This document shows positions 1-9,071 of a stretch of DNA of 64,000 nucleotides, one piece after another (position 1 is the first letter of the stretch; every line of letters begins with the position of its first letter). Both the position numbers and the translations under genes were made by a program. The stretch comes from Fodinicurvata fenggangensis DSM 21160 (GTDB taxonomy: Bacteria > Pseudomonadota > Alphaproteobacteria > Kiloniellales > DSM-21159), in the NCBI RefSeq assembly GCF_000686045.1, contig NZ_JMLV01000007.1:107683-171682 (forward strand), in the 5' to 3' direction. Under the pieces are notes generated by a model. It was not told the DNA's origin, did no database searches, and saw nothing but the letters and a program-made list of their open reading frames with translations.

Positions 1-361
1 GCAGGTCGTCCATCACCACCACACGCTGGCCGGATTTCACGGCGTCGGCCTGGATCTCGATGGTATCGCTGCCATATTCCAGGCCATAGCTGTATTCCAG
101 CGTCTCGCCGGGCAGCTTGCCCTTCTTCCGGACCATGAAGAAGCCGATCCCCATCTGGTGCGCCAAGGGCGCTGCGGTCAGGAAGCCGCGGGATTCGATG
201 CCCACCAGCATGTCGGGCTTGTAGGGCGCCACCGCGTCCGACAGGCGGTGCACCGTTTCCTGCCAGGCTTCGGCATGCATCAGCAGGGTCGAGATGTCAT
301 AGAACAGGATGCCCGGCTTGGGAAAATCGGGAACCGAGCGGATATGATCTTTAAGGTCCAT
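1..361 (-). CDS. apt: Adenine phosphoribosyltransferase, N-terminal part (3' end outside window)
   Basis: Cytosolic purine-salvage enzyme: adenine + PRPP to AMP + pyrophosphate. The first 120 codons are visible. They begin [20 protein letters not shown], a typical Apt amino terminus, and include GIESRGF and the loop [16 protein letters not shown]. The window ends inside the PRPP-binding motif, at VVVMDDL. E. coli Apt is about 183 residues, so roughly the last third lies outside. The ATG at 361 fits the conserved start. It follows the tup regulator gene on the same strand after 140 bp. Confidence 0.93.
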   Translation of the reverse strand, partial: MDLKDHIRSVPDFPKPGILFYDISTLLMHAEAWQETVHRLSDAVAPYKPDMLVGIESRGFLTAAPLAHQMGIGFFMVRKKGKLPGETLEYSYGLEYGSDTIEIQADAVKSGQRVVVMDDL

Positions 362-501
362 GGGTCCGTTTGTCTTTTGTGCAGTCGGCAAAACGGCGCA
401 CACGCTAGTGCCTGAAGGCGCCCAGTGCAACGAAGATCCCTGCAGCGAAGATCACGGCAAGGAACTTTCCCAGCGCCCCCAGCCCAAGCCATATCCGGGC
501 A

Positions 502-1380
502 TCAACCGTTATAGGTCACCTGCCCCTGCTGTCCCAGGTCATAGCCGCCATGGCTTTCGGCCCGGCGTCGGAAGGCGTCACTGCGCAGGAAGGCCATCAG
601 TTTCTGGACCGGCGGCTCGAAGTAATCCCGCCGGCGCAGGACCAGATCGAAGGATTCCCAGACATCCAGGGGAACGAAGTCCAGACCGTGGCGCCCGGCC
701 ACCGCGGCAATGCCCAGGCCACAATCGGCCTCGCCATCGGCGATCATCGTGGCCAGGTCGCCCTCGGTCTGGGCCTCGCCGGACAGCCTGTTCAACCTGG
801 ACTCGTCCAGGCCCCGCGCCATAACCAGTGCATCGAACAGGCTGCGGCTGCCCGTGCCCTCAGGGCGCAGCAGGACACGCGGCTGCCGCGCGACAAGGTC
901 GTCCAGGTCCCCGATATCCAGCGGATTGCCGGGCGCGACCAGCAGGCCCTGCGCCCGCTCGGCAAAACGCACGGCCACGATGTCGGGAAAGGGAATCTCG
1001 CGCCCGATGGTCTCGACGTTATAGCCCGGGCCATTGGGATCCTTGATGTGCAGACCGGCCAGCAGGGCTTCGCCCTGGGCAAGGCGTTCCAGGCCGTTAC
1101 GACTGCCGCTGGTCAGCAGGGCCAGACCGCTGCCCGACTCCCGCAGCGCCCATTCCAGCAGCGGTTCGCTGGACCCGGCATAGATCGGCGGCGGCGCGGC
1201 ATCGTAACCGAGCGGCAGATCCGTGCGCCCTTCCACCCAGCGCTCGATCAGCTTGCGCGAGAACAACAGCTTTCCGGTGGCGCGCGTGCAGGGTATCTGC
1301 CGCTTCGATGCCATCTCGTAGACCGTGCGCTCCTTCAGGCGCAGGTAGTCCGCGACCTCGGTCGTGGTCATCAGGTCCAT
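502..1380 (-). CDS. Helix-turn-helix regulator with periplasmic-binding-protein-like ligand domain, probable tungstate/molybdate regulator
   Basis: About 292 residues. Residues 1-55 (MTTTEVADYLRLKERTVYEM) form an excisionase/MerR-like winged helix. The remainder resembles a type-2 periplasmic binding fold, with the pattern LLRPEGTGSRSLFDAL and a trailing GLGIAAVAGRHGLDFVPL. This layout is seen in one-component sensors of oxyanions. The gene is divergent from tupBCA with an 89-bp shared intergenic region, so regulation of tungstate uptake is the natural inference. The ATG at 1380 is chosen because the helix-turn-helix starts right after it; a longer open frame to 1500 would run across the tupB start. 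Ligand identity is inferred from context. Confidence 0.8.
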   Translation of the reverse strand: MDLMTTTEVADYLRLKERTVYEMASKRQIPCTRATGKLLFSRKLIERWVEGRTDLPLGYDAAPPPIYAGSSEPLLEWALRESGSGLALLTSGSRNGLERLAQGEALLAGLHIKDPNGPGYNVETIGREIPFPDIVAVRFAERAQGLLVAPGNPLDIGDLDDLVARQPRVLLRPEGTGSRSLFDALVMARGLDESRLNRLSGEAQTEGDLATMIADGEADCGLGIAAVAGRHGLDFVPLDVWESFDLVLRRRDYFEPPVQKLMAFLRSDAFRRRAESHGGYDLGQQGQVTYNG

Positions 1381-1416
1381 TGCATATAACCCTGTTTGAC
1401 TGCAATTATTCCATTC

Positions 1417-1445
1417 TTGTCGATATTTACCTTTCTGTCCATAAT
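1417..1445 (+). promoter_or_regulatory. Candidate sigma-70-type promoter for tupBCA
   Basis: TTGTCG at 1417-1422 and CATAAT at 1440-1445 are 17 bp apart, 24 bp upstream of the tupB ATG. They lie in the divergent region shared with the regulator gene, where an operator is also expected. This rests only on hexamer resemblance and position. Confidence 0.4.
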
Positions 1446-1469
1446 CTACTGAACTTTCAGGGATTTTCC

Positions 1470-2171
1470 ATGGACGGCGACAACGCGTTCCTGACCGCAT
1501 TTCACCTTATCCTCAGCGGCGACCCGGCCCTGGCCCAGATCGTGGCGCTGTCCCTGCGCGTCACCCTGACGGCCGTGCTGGTGTCCTGCCTGATCGGGCT
1601 GCCGCTGGGCGCCGCACTGTCGCTTGCGCGCTTTCCGGGCCGCGGCGCGGTGATCGTCGTCTTCAATGCTCTGATGGGCCTGCCGCCGGTGGTGGCCGGT
1701 CTGATCGTCTATCTGGCGCTCTCCAACACGGGCCCGCTGGGTTTCCTGAAGCTGCTCTTCACGCCCACTGCGATGATCATTGCCCAGAGCCTGCTGATCA
1801 CGCCGATCATCATCTCGCTCACCCGCTCGGTGATCGACGAGCTCTGGAGCGAGTACGAGGAACAGCTGCGCTCGCTGGGCTCCTCGGCCCTGCGCGCCAT
1901 CCCGACACTGCTCTGGGACGGGCGCTTCAGCCTGGTCACCGTGATCCTGGCCGGGCTCGGCCGTGCCATGGCCGAGGTCGGCGCGGTGCTGATCGTGGGC
2001 GGCAACATCGCCGGCTACACCCGTACCATGACCACAGCCATCGCGCTCGAAACCGCCAAGGGCGACCTGGCGCTCGCGCTCGGCCTTGGCATCATCCTGC
2101 TGCTGCTCACCCTGGTCCTGAACGCCGGAGCCTTCCTCTCAAGCCGCATCGCACAGCGGCAGGCGGCCTGA
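1470..2171 (+). CDS. tupB: Tungstate ABC transporter permease
   Basis: A 233-residue inner-membrane permease, first gene of tupBCA. Several hydrophobic helices are visible, with the binding-protein-dependent transport (EAA-type) loop around ELWSEYEEQLRSLGSSALRA, which docks onto the ATPase. The sequence continues FSLVTVILAGLGRAMAEVGAVLIVGGNIAG, typical of TupB/CysT-type permeases. The ATG at 1470 follows CAGGGATTTTCC. The frame remains open further upstream, but that would overlap the divergent regulator. tupC follows after 3 bp, so the genes are probably co-translated. Confidence 0.9.
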   Translation: MDGDNAFLTAFHLILSGDPALAQIVALSLRVTLTAVLVSCLIGLPLGAALSLARFPGRGAVIVVFNALMGLPPVVAGLIVYLALSNTGPLGFLKLLFTPTAMIIAQSLLITPIIISLTRSVIDELWSEYEEQLRSLGSSALRAIPTLLWDGRFSLVTVILAGLGRAMAEVGAVLIVGGNIAGYTRTMTTAIALETAKGDLALALGLGIILLLLTLVLNAGAFLSSRIAQRQAA

Positions 2172-2174
2172 TCC

Positions 2175-2900
2175 ATGCACGGCACGCTTTCCATATTGCC
2201 GCTCGAAGTCGCGGACCTGCGCTATGCCGTGCGCGGCAAGGAACTGCTCCGCGGCCTCGGCTTCAAGCTGCTGGACGGCAGCCGGACCGTCATCATGGGG
2301 CCGAACGGTGCCGGCAAGTCGCTGACGCTCCGGCTCTGCCACGGCCTGCTCAGGCCGACGGGCGGCCGGATCGATTGGTCTGGGCCAGCCGGCGGCAACG
2401 CCACCAAACGCCACGCCATGGTCTTCCAGCGCCCGGTCCTGCTGCGGCGCACGGCGCGTGCCAACCTGATCCATGCTCTCTCCGTGTCCGACGTTCCACG
2501 CGCCGAGCAGGCCGAGCGCGCCGTAGCGGCCCTGGCGCACTTCGGCCTGAGCGCGCTGGCCGAGCGGCCGGCCCGCACGCTGTCGGGCGGCGAGCAGCAA
2601 CGCCTGGCCATTGCGCGCGCCTGGGCCCTCAGGCCGCAGGTCCTCTTCCTGGACGAGCCCACCTCGCCCCTGGACCCTGCCGCCACCCGCGCCATCGAGC
2701 AGATGATCCAGTCCATCCATGACGAGGGCGTGAAGATCGTCATGACCACCCACGACCTGGGCCAGGCCCGCCGTATCGCGGACGAGGTTCTCTTCCTCCA
2801 TCACGGCCGGCTTCTGGAGCAGGCACCCGCGGATCAGTTCTTCAGCCAACCGCAAACCGAGGAAGCCCGTGCCTTCGTGAAGGGCGAGTTGCTCTGGTGA
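2175..2900 (+). CDS. tupC: Tungstate ABC transporter ATP-binding protein
   Basis: A 241-residue ABC ATPase. It has Walker A GPNGAGKS near residue 43, a Q-loop in MVFQRPVLLRRT, signature LSGGEQQR, Walker B VLFLDEPT and the switch histidine in MTTHDLGQAR. The C-terminus EARAFVKGELLW matches the short TupC-type ending, without the TOBE domain that ModC carries. Together with the adjacent permease and TTST-type binding protein this points to tungstate rather than molybdate. It lies 3 bp after tupB and 35 bp before tupA. Confidence 0.92.
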   Translation: MHGTLSILPLEVADLRYAVRGKELLRGLGFKLLDGSRTVIMGPNGAGKSLTLRLCHGLLRPTGGRIDWSGPAGGNATKRHAMVFQRPVLLRRTARANLIHALSVSDVPRAEQAERAVAALAHFGLSALAERPARTLSGGEQQRLAIARAWALRPQVLFLDEPTSPLDPAATRAIEQMIQSIHDEGVKIVMTTHDLGQARRIADEVLFLHHGRLLEQAPADQFFSQPQTEEARAFVKGELLW

Positions 2901-2935
2901 GCGCCCCCTAACCACTGATGCCAGGGAGCACCCCC

Positions 2936-3748
2936 ATGAACACCGTCAAGACCCTGTTTTCCGCCACGGCCCTGGCCGCCGCCCTGATGGCGTTGCCGGC
3001 CACCGCCCAGGACGACGTCATCACCGTGGCCTCGACCACCTCGACCGAGAACTCCGGCCTGTTCGATCACCTCCTGCCCCTGTTCGAGGAGGAAACCGGC
3101 ATCGAGGTGCGCGTGATCGCCCAGGGCACCGGCCAGGCCCTGGAGACCGGACGCCGCGGCGATGCCGACGTGGTCTTCGTGCACGCCAAGCCGGCCGAGG
3201 AGAAGTTCGTTGCGGACGGCTACGGCGTCGCGCGCGTCGAGGTGATGTACAACGACTTCATCATCGTCGGCCCCGCCAAGGATCCGGCCGACATCGCCGG
3301 CGGGGCGGACGCCGTCGACGCCTTCACATCCATCGCCGAGACGGAGTCCGCCTTTGCCTCGCGCGGCGACGAGTCCGGAACCAACAAGAAGGAACGCGCC
3401 ATCTGGGAGGAAGCGGGCATCGAGCCCTCGGGCTCCTGGTACCGCGAACTGGGCCAGGGCATGGGCCCGACCCTGAACACCGCCGCCCAGATGCCGGCCT
3501 ACAGCCTTGCCGATCGCGGCACCTGGATCAGCTTCGAGAACCGGGGCGACCTGGAAATCCTCGTCGAGGGGGATAACCGCCTGTTCAATCAGTACGGTGT
3601 GATCCTGGTGGACCCCGAGCGCCACGAGAACGTGAATGCGGAGGACGGCCAGGCCTTCATCGACTGGCTGGTCTCCGACGTCGGCCAGCAGGCCATCGCC
3701 GACTACAAGCTGGGTGGCGAACAGCTGTTCATGCCGAATGCGAAGTAA
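2936..3748 (+). CDS. tupA: Tungstate-binding periplasmic protein
   Basis: A 270-residue exported binding protein that delivers the oxyanion to TupBC. A Sec signal peptide ends near ALPATAQD. The mature protein begins VITVASTTSTENSGLFDHLL, the serine/threonine oxyanion-binding motif of TupA. Other family blocks are RRGDADVVFVHAK, YNDFIIVGP, SRGDESGTNKKE and YSLADRGTW. The ATG at 2936 has AGGGAG eight bases upstream, better than the in-frame ATG at 2918. Third gene of tupBCA. Confidence 0.93.
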   Translation: MNTVKTLFSATALAAALMALPATAQDDVITVASTTSTENSGLFDHLLPLFEEETGIEVRVIAQGTGQALETGRRGDADVVFVHAKPAEEKFVADGYGVARVEVMYNDFIIVGPAKDPADIAGGADAVDAFTSIAETESAFASRGDESGTNKKERAIWEEAGIEPSGSWYRELGQGMGPTLNTAAQMPAYSLADRGTWISFENRGDLEILVEGDNRLFNQYGVILVDPERHENVNAEDGQAFIDWLVSDVGQQAIADYKLGGEQLFMPNAK

Positions 3749-3836
3749 GGCGGAAATCCCTTGACCTTCCTCCTGCTGGAAGCCCCAAATTGTGGGTCTA
3801 TCCAACAGCCTTCATCCGGCAGAAGGAACCCCTATC

Positions 3837-4166
3837 ATGGTAAAAGCCTTATCCACTCTCTCCCTTGCTTCGGCCATGGCGGTCACGGCAGCACCCGCGG
3901 CTTTGGCCCAGTCGGGCAATTCCTATGGCTACCACATGATGGACGGCTGGGGCGGCTGGTTCATGGGCCCGATCATGATGCTCCTGGTCTTCGGCCTGCT
4001 GATCCTGGGCGTGGTGCTGGTCCTGCGCGCCCTGGGCATTGGGGACAGCACCCACAGCAAAGGCAACAGTCAAGACCGCGCCCTCGAGATCCTCAAGGAA
4101 CGCTTCGCCCGCGGCGAGATCGACGAAGAGGAATATCAGAATCGCAAGAAGCACCTGCGGGACTGA
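3837..4166 (+). CDS. SHOCT-domain membrane protein
   Basis: A 109-residue protein with an N-terminal signal sequence ending near PAALAQS. A short Gly/Trp/Met stretch (YHMMDGWGGWFMGPIMM) leads into one transmembrane helix. The C-terminal SHOCT motif is ALEILKERFARGEIDEEEYQ. SHOCT domains are short oligomerisation-type modules of unknown precise role. The ATG at 3837 has AGAAGGAA 9-16 bases upstream. It lies 88 bp after tupA and 25 bp before the DUF411 gene, so it may be co-transcribed with the latter. Confidence 0.85.
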   Translation: MVKALSTLSLASAMAVTAAPAALAQSGNSYGYHMMDGWGGWFMGPIMMLLVFGLLILGVVLVLRALGIGDSTHSKGNSQDRALEILKERFARGEIDEEEYQNRKKHLRD

Positions 4167-4191
4167 GTCCCCTACACAAGGATTTACAGGT

Positions 4192-4653
4192 ATGACCATG
4201 AGATTCCGCCTCTTCCCGGCTCTGGTACTGGCCGGCAGCCTACTCCTGGCCCTGCTGCAGCTCTCTCTGCCGGCCCTGGCCGCGGAAAAGCTCGAGGTCT
4301 ACAAGTCGCCCTATTGTGGCTGTTGCGAAGCCTGGGTGGATCATATGCGCGCGGCCGGCTTCGCTGTAGAAGTCAATGACGTTGAAGATCTGACCCCGGT
4401 CAAGGAGCGCTACGGCATCACGCCGGATCTGGCTTCCTGCCACACCGCCGTACTGGGCGACTATGTGATCGAGGGGCATGTGCCTGCTGAAGACGTCGCA
4501 CGGCTGCTCGAGGCCGCGCCCCAGGCGCAGGGTCTGGCCGTTCCGGGCATGCCGCTCGGCTCGCCCGGCATGGAGCAGGGGGACCGCAGCCAGCCCTACG
4601 ATGTCATCGTCTTCACCAAAGGTGGCAAGCAGGCCGTCTTCGCCCGCCACTGA
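4192..4653 (+). CDS. DUF411 family periplasmic metal-binding protein
   Basis: About 153 residues with a Sec signal peptide (cleavage near LPALAAEK). The mature domain begins LEVYKSPYCGCCEAWVDHM, whose CGCC cysteine pair is the hallmark of DUF411. Family members often sit in copper and silver resistance loci. The conserved second half is visible (DLASCHTAVLGDYVIEGHVP and VPGMPLGSPGM). The start at 4192 is preceded by AAGGATTTACAGGT. It sits directly after the SHOCT protein. A metal-related role is family knowledge; the substrate is not shown here. Confidence 0.88.
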   Translation: MTMRFRLFPALVLAGSLLLALLQLSLPALAAEKLEVYKSPYCGCCEAWVDHMRAAGFAVEVNDVEDLTPVKERYGITPDLASCHTAVLGDYVIEGHVPAEDVARLLEAAPQAQGLAVPGMPLGSPGMEQGDRSQPYDVIVFTKGGKQAVFARH

Positions 4654-4700
4654 GTGGTACTGTCCAGTATCGTCAGGACCACGCCCTGGTGAATACCGCT

Positions 4701-6146
4701 TCAAGGCCTCCAGTATTCGGGCATCACCAGTATGGCCAGGGTCAGGACTTCGAGCCGCCCCATGATCATGCCGAGGCAGAGCAGCCATTTCGCCGTATCG
4801 GGCAGGGTGGCGAAATTGCCGGCAGGGCCGATAATGGGACCGATGCCCGGTCCCACGTTGGCGACGGCGGTTGCCGCGCCGCTGAAGGCGGTCTGGAAGT
4901 CCAGGCCCATGAAACCCAGGGCCATGGCAATCGCGGCAATGGTGGACACGAACAGCACCATGAAACTCGCCACCGAATGCATGACCTCCTCGTCGATGGG
5001 CTTGCCGCCGAAGCGGGCGAAGAAGATCCCGTTCGGCGTGATCATGCGCTTCTCTGAGATGGTGAACAGCTGGACCAGGATCTGCAGGCGATAGATCTTG
5101 AAGCCGCCCGCAGTGGATCCGGAACAGCCGCCCATGAAGATCAGGAAATAGAAGGCCACCACGGCAAAGGGACCCCAGAGGGTATAGTCGTCCGTGGCAT
5201 AGCCGGTCGTGGTGACCACCGAGGTGACGTTGAAGGCGGCCAGGCGCAGGGCGTCCAGGAGTCCCTCTCCCTTGATGAAGACAAGCCAGAAGGCCAGCAG
5301 CAGCGTCACACCCAGCAGGAAGGCCAGCAGGGTGCGGACCTGGCTGTCCCGGTACAGAAGGTAGGGCCGCCCCCGCAGCATCTGGATGTAGAGCACGAAA
5401 GGCAGCGCACCTGCCATCATGAAGAAGGTGCCCAGCCACTGCACCAGCGGTTGCTGAAAATGACCCAGGGAAGCGTCGGAGGTGGAATAGCCGCCGGTGG
5501 AAATGGTCGTCATGGCGTGGTTGATCGCCTCGAAACCGCTCATGCCGGCGGCCGCATAGGCGATGGCGCAGAGAAGGCTGAGACCCAGATAGACGGAGAT
5601 CAGCAGCTTGGCAAAGTCGTTGGCGCGCGGCACCACCTTGTCGGAACGGTCCGAGGATTCCAGCCGGAAGATCTGCATGCCGCCCACGCGCAGGAAAGGC
5701 AGGATGGCAATGCCCATGGCGATGATGCCGATGCCGCCCAGCCACTGCAGCATGGAGCGCCACAACAGCAGGCTGGGCGCCATCCCGTCGAGCCCCGAGA
5801 GAACCGTCGACCCAGTCGTGGTCAGTCCGGAGACGCTCTCGAAGACGGCATCGGCCGGGGACAGCCCCAAGTCCGACCAAAGCAGTGGCAGGGACCCGAT
5901 CAACGGCAGGACGGACCAGGCCAGACAGGTCAGCAGGACTGCCTGTCGCCGGCTCAGCTCGATCCGCCCGGGCCGCTGGCTGAGGATCAGGATGCCAGCC
6001 AGGAAAACGGCGGCCCCCAAGGATGCCAGAAATCCGAACCACTCCCCGTCACCTACCTGAAGTGACAGCAGGGCCGGAAAAGCCATGGCCCCGGCCAGCG
6101 CCAGGATCAGGAAGCCCAGGATAAAACCAACCGGGCGAAAATCCAT
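4701..6146 (-). CDS. trkH: TrkH-type potassium uptake membrane protein
   Basis: A 481-residue inner-membrane K+ transporter subunit. It has the fourfold M1-P-M2 repeat with filter segments LTTTGST, TTISTGGYS, TSVVTTTGYAT with GCSGSTAGGFK, and NVGPGIGP. TrkH works with the cytoplasmic NAD-binding regulator TrkA; no trkA is in the window. The ATG at 6146 is preceded by GGGGGAAT; a longer reading to 6242 adds an implausible Arg/Gly-rich leader. Convergent with the DUF411 gene, 47 bp apart. Length is normal for the family. Confidence 0.92.
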   Translation of the reverse strand: MDFRPVGFILGFLILALAGAMAFPALLSLQVGDGEWFGFLASLGAAVFLAGILILSQRPGRIELSRRQAVLLTCLAWSVLPLIGSLPLLWSDLGLSPADAVFESVSGLTTTGSTVLSGLDGMAPSLLLWRSMLQWLGGIGIIAMGIAILPFLRVGGMQIFRLESSDRSDKVVPRANDFAKLLISVYLGLSLLCAIAYAAAGMSGFEAINHAMTTISTGGYSTSDASLGHFQQPLVQWLGTFFMMAGALPFVLYIQMLRGRPYLLYRDSQVRTLLAFLLGVTLLLAFWLVFIKGEGLLDALRLAAFNVTSVVTTTGYATDDYTLWGPFAVVAFYFLIFMGGCSGSTAGGFKIYRLQILVQLFTISEKRMITPNGIFFARFGGKPIDEEVMHSVASFMVLFVSTIAAIAMALGFMGLDFQTAFSGAATAVANVGPGIGPIIGPAGNFATLPDTAKWLLCLGMIMGRLEVLTLAILVMPEYWRP

Positions 6147-6310
6147 GCTATTCCCCCACGAGAACGACCGGCCCCCCGGCCACGGGCGGAAGTTACGCCC
6201 TCGCCCCGGGACAAGCAATCGACAACCATGCGGCTCCCGCATCCGGAGAAGTTCGCCAAGGCAGGCTCAGTCAAACCGGCGGCTGCCGCACTTCCCCTCT
6301 AGACCCATGT

Positions 6311-7519
6311 TCAACTTTCGGCTGTTGCCTTGAGCTGCGGCGCCAGGTCCCCCTGGTGGCGGATATCCACCCTTTCGAGGCCAAGCCAGGCGGCCATCGA
6401 GGTCAGCGCCTTGAACAGCTCGGCGGCCGTTTCCGGCGGGGCCTTCCTTTCCGCGAAGGCACTCTGCACCTGCAGGGCAGAGGCGCGGCGATCGGCCTTG
6501 AGGTCGACCCGGGCGACGATCCGCTCTCCCAGGAGGAACGGGAAGACATAGTATCCGTAAACGCGCTTTTCGGCGGGGGTGTAGATCTCGATCCGGTAGT
6601 GAAAGTCGAACAAGCGTTCGGTGCGTGAGCGCTCCCATATCAAGGGGTCGAACGGGGCCAGCAGGGCGCGGGCCTCGACTTTGCGGGGGCGCTGGGCAGC
6701 GCGGTGGAGATAGGCCTGCTTTGTCCAGCCCTTCACCGCCACCGGAACCAGCACGCCGTCTTCCACAAGTTCCTCGATACGCGGGCGCGCATCCTCCGGG
6801 GCAAGGCGGAAATAATCGCGCAGGTCGCTTGCCGTGGCCACACCATGGGCCTTTGCCGCGATCTCCATGAGGCTGCGCTGCGCATCGGCGGGCGAGGGCG
6901 TCGGGCGGGCCGTGATCTGCGGCGGCAGCACGCGTTCGGGCAGGTCATAGAGCCGCTCGAAGTTGGGGCCGCGCGAATGCGTGGTCACCAGCCCGGCCCA
7001 GAACAGCCACTCCAGTGCCCTCTTGGGTTCGCTCCATTCCCACCAGCCACTGGCGCCGCGGTGGCCATCGATGTCAGCCGCGGTCAGCGGACCATTCCGC
7101 TCGACCTCCCGCAGAACATGGTCGATGACGGTGCGGCGCTCGCGGCCGAAGGTGGCGAGACCGCTGTAGATGCCGCGTCCCTGCCGCGCCCGTTCCATGC
7201 GCCAGCGCAGCAGCGGTTCAATCTCCACCGGCAGCAACGAGGCCTCATGGGCCCAATATTCGAACAGCGCACGCGGCCGCCGGGCCTGGGCGCGGTCGAG
7301 GATGCTCGTGTCGTAGGCACCAAGCCGGGAAAACGCCGGCATGTACTGGGCCCGCTGGGCAACATTGACGGAATCGATCTGAAACAGACCGATGCGATCG
7401 AGAAGCCGCAGCAGATGGCGGCGCTCGACCCGTGACGCCGGCTTCCGTCCGGTGAACCCCTGAGCGGCCAGGGCAATCCGCTGCGCCTGCAACCGCGTCA
7501 ATCGTTCCTGCCCCGCCAT
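6311..7519 (-). CDS. AlkX/YcaQ-like DNA glycosylase (HTH_42 family)
   Basis: A 402-residue winged-helix protein of the HTH_42 superfamily, which includes AlkZ and YcaQ (AlkX) glycosylases that unhook DNA interstrand crosslinks or remove bulky alkyl lesions. The family signature is visible near the N-terminus as GLFQIDSVNV. The Q-I-D arrangement corresponds to the Q-hydrophobic-D active-site motif of the YcaQ/AlkX branch, not the QxQ of AlkZ. Other blocks are YDTSILD, EYWAHEASLLP and LLAPFDPLIWERSRTERLFD. Start is the ATG at 7519 (a GTG at 7522 is adjacent). Monocistronic. Confidence 0.9.
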   Translation of the reverse strand: MAGQERLTRLQAQRIALAAQGFTGRKPASRVERRHLLRLLDRIGLFQIDSVNVAQRAQYMPAFSRLGAYDTSILDRAQARRPRALFEYWAHEASLLPVEIEPLLRWRMERARQGRGIYSGLATFGRERRTVIDHVLREVERNGPLTAADIDGHRGASGWWEWSEPKRALEWLFWAGLVTTHSRGPNFERLYDLPERVLPPQITARPTPSPADAQRSLMEIAAKAHGVATASDLRDYFRLAPEDARPRIEELVEDGVLVPVAVKGWTKQAYLHRAAQRPRKVEARALLAPFDPLIWERSRTERLFDFHYRIEIYTPAEKRVYGYYVFPFLLGERIVARVDLKADRRASALQVQSAFAERKAPPETAAELFKALTSMAAWLGLERVDIRHQGDLAPQLKATAES

Positions 7520-7738
7520 CACGTTTTTTCCCAGCGCCCTGCCGTCCCAGTGCCGTGTGAAGACGGGAAACTAGCGTGACAAGGACCGGCAAACCACCTG
7601 TTTTGCCCGTCCCTCACGAGGCCTTCTGCCAGACTGGAAGACCAAGGCAGGTAAGACACGGCTATTCCGTTCAGGGCACCACCGGCAACGGCGGCTGAGG
7701 GAAAGACAAAGATGGCACAGGCCTTCAAAGCCGACGGG

Positions 7739-8233
7739 TTATGGCCCGCCCCGTCCTCTTGCCGCTAGCCAGAAGGCAAGGCTTGGCAGAATCACCCATT
7801 GGGCGAGAGGCGTAATCCCTGCATTAAGGACAGGCACCACCGGCATGACTTCGCGATACGCCCAGGCTTCCCGTACTTCTATGTTCAACCACTCACTGAA
7901 GAGAGTATAGCCAAGGCCGATCCCTATGGCTGGCAAGGCCACCCGCCAATAGCCCTGTCCGGGCCATTGCTCCGTTCCGAAGAGGAGAAGGGAGGCGGTC
8001 AGCGCCGATAGCGCGATCAGGATGTCACCAGCCGTGCAATGCAACGCCGCAAAAACAATCTCGCCCGGTAACCCGGTTTCCCAAAGAGTAAAAAGCGGCA
8101 TGTGGGCAAACTCCCAGAGAAGATTGCCCACAGCCATCACGGCAAGATAGCGCCTGAGACCCGCATACCAGCTGAGCTGATGTGACGCGGCTGCTGACAG
8201 ACTCGTGTGATCTTGCTTTCGGCCTTGCGACAC
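7739..8233 (-). CDS. Small integral membrane protein of unknown function
   Basis: 164 residues with four probable transmembrane helices and several membrane-embedded Trp/His positions (LLWEFAHMPLFTLWE, FAALHCTAGD). I do not recognise a named family. The GTG start at 8233 abuts the TAA of the upstream Met-rich protein gene, so the two are probably translationally coupled. That implies a shared role, perhaps metal or redox handling at the membrane. The start choice is uncertain because no ATG lies near the N-terminus. Confidence 0.7.
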   Translation of the reverse strand: MSQGRKQDHTSLSAAASHQLSWYAGLRRYLAVMAVGNLLWEFAHMPLFTLWETGLPGEIVFAALHCTAGDILIALSALTASLLLFGTEQWPGQGYWRVALPAIGIGLGYTLFSEWLNIEVREAWAYREVMPVVPVLNAGITPLAQWVILPSLAFWLAARGRGGP

Positions 8234-8905
8234 TTATTCGGTGATCTGTCGAACCAGGCCCGGAAAGCGATTGAACGCCAGTTTCTGCACCAGGGAACCG
8301 TCGACTGTGACGATCTCCGCCGTAATTGTGGCTTCGCCTTCCGCCACGATATCTCCAACCTCCAGACGGGGATTGCCGTGATGCGCCAGTCTCCTCTCAA
8401 GGAGTCCACGCACCTGGTCCGGTGTCATCTCGTTCTGCGCATTCTCCGGGATCCCGTAGAGGATGCCTGGACCAGCCATCCCGGGGTGCCCCTTTCCGTG
8501 ACCGCCGACTCCCGTCATCGCTTGCATCATGGGGCACATCATTCCAGCCATGGGCATTTGAGCCTGACCCATCGCACCTTGTCCCATCTGGCCCATCATA
8601 CCGCCACCCATCATGCCGCGACCCATCATACTGGGCCCCATCTGGCTCATCATGCCGGGCCCCATCCGGCCCATACCTTCCTGGTCTGGCATCATTTGCC
8701 TCATACCCGGCATCGTGCCCATCATGCCGGGCATACCGCCCGGCCTTTCAGCTGCACCGGGTTGTGGCTGGTCGGTACTTTGGTTTTGCTCGGGATGATG
8801 TGTCTCCTGGTTATCGTTCTCGTTCTGGGCAAGCGCCGAAGCCGAGCTTGCAACCAGAAGAATTCCAGCAAACATAACTGAGTACAGCCTGTTCCCACTC
8901 ATCAT
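8234..8905 (-). CDS. Methionine/glycine-rich periplasmic protein, probable copper binding
   Basis: 223 residues: signal peptide (cleavage near SASALAQ), an acidic/Gln linker, then about 90 residues dominated by Met-Gly repeats (MPGMMGTMPGMRQMM, GRGMMGGGMMGQMGQG). A folded C-terminal domain of about 70 residues contains LLERRLAHHGNPRLEVGDI. Dense Met motifs typically bind Cu(I) or Ag(I) in periplasmic proteins. A CueR-like operator lies about 170 bp upstream. The ATG at 8905 has AGGAG properly spaced; extending to 9007 would add an unlikely leader. Followed directly by a membrane protein gene. Confidence 0.82.
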   Translation of the reverse strand: MMSGNRLYSVMFAGILLVASSASALAQNENDNQETHHPEQNQSTDQPQPGAAERPGGMPGMMGTMPGMRQMMPDQEGMGRMGPGMMSQMGPSMMGRGMMGGGMMGQMGQGAMGQAQMPMAGMMCPMMQAMTGVGGHGKGHPGMAGPGILYGIPENAQNEMTPDQVRGLLERRLAHHGNPRLEVGDIVAEGEATITAEIVTVDGSLVQKLAFNRFPGLVRQITE

Positions 8906-9071
8906 GGCGTTTTCTCCTTTTCCTGTAAGGGAATGCGATATGGGGTAGCCCTTCTGCGCGGATCTACAGAACAGTGTGCGGCAGGTGAGGTCATCAGGCC
9001 GATACACATTCCTGAAGTCCTTCCTTCATGGGACAGCCCTTCGGTCGGTCCGCATTACAGGATGAATGTGG

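Noticed and set aside
4654..4682. GTGGTACTG ... CAGGACCAC hairpin between the DUF411 and trkH genes as a terminator
   Set aside because: The stem is interrupted and no T-tract follows on either strand.
4240..6042. A 600-codon minus-strand frame overlapping TrkH
   Set aside because: It is out of frame with the K+ channel motifs and reads as Arg/His/Gly-rich sequence; TrkH at 4701-6146 explains the region.
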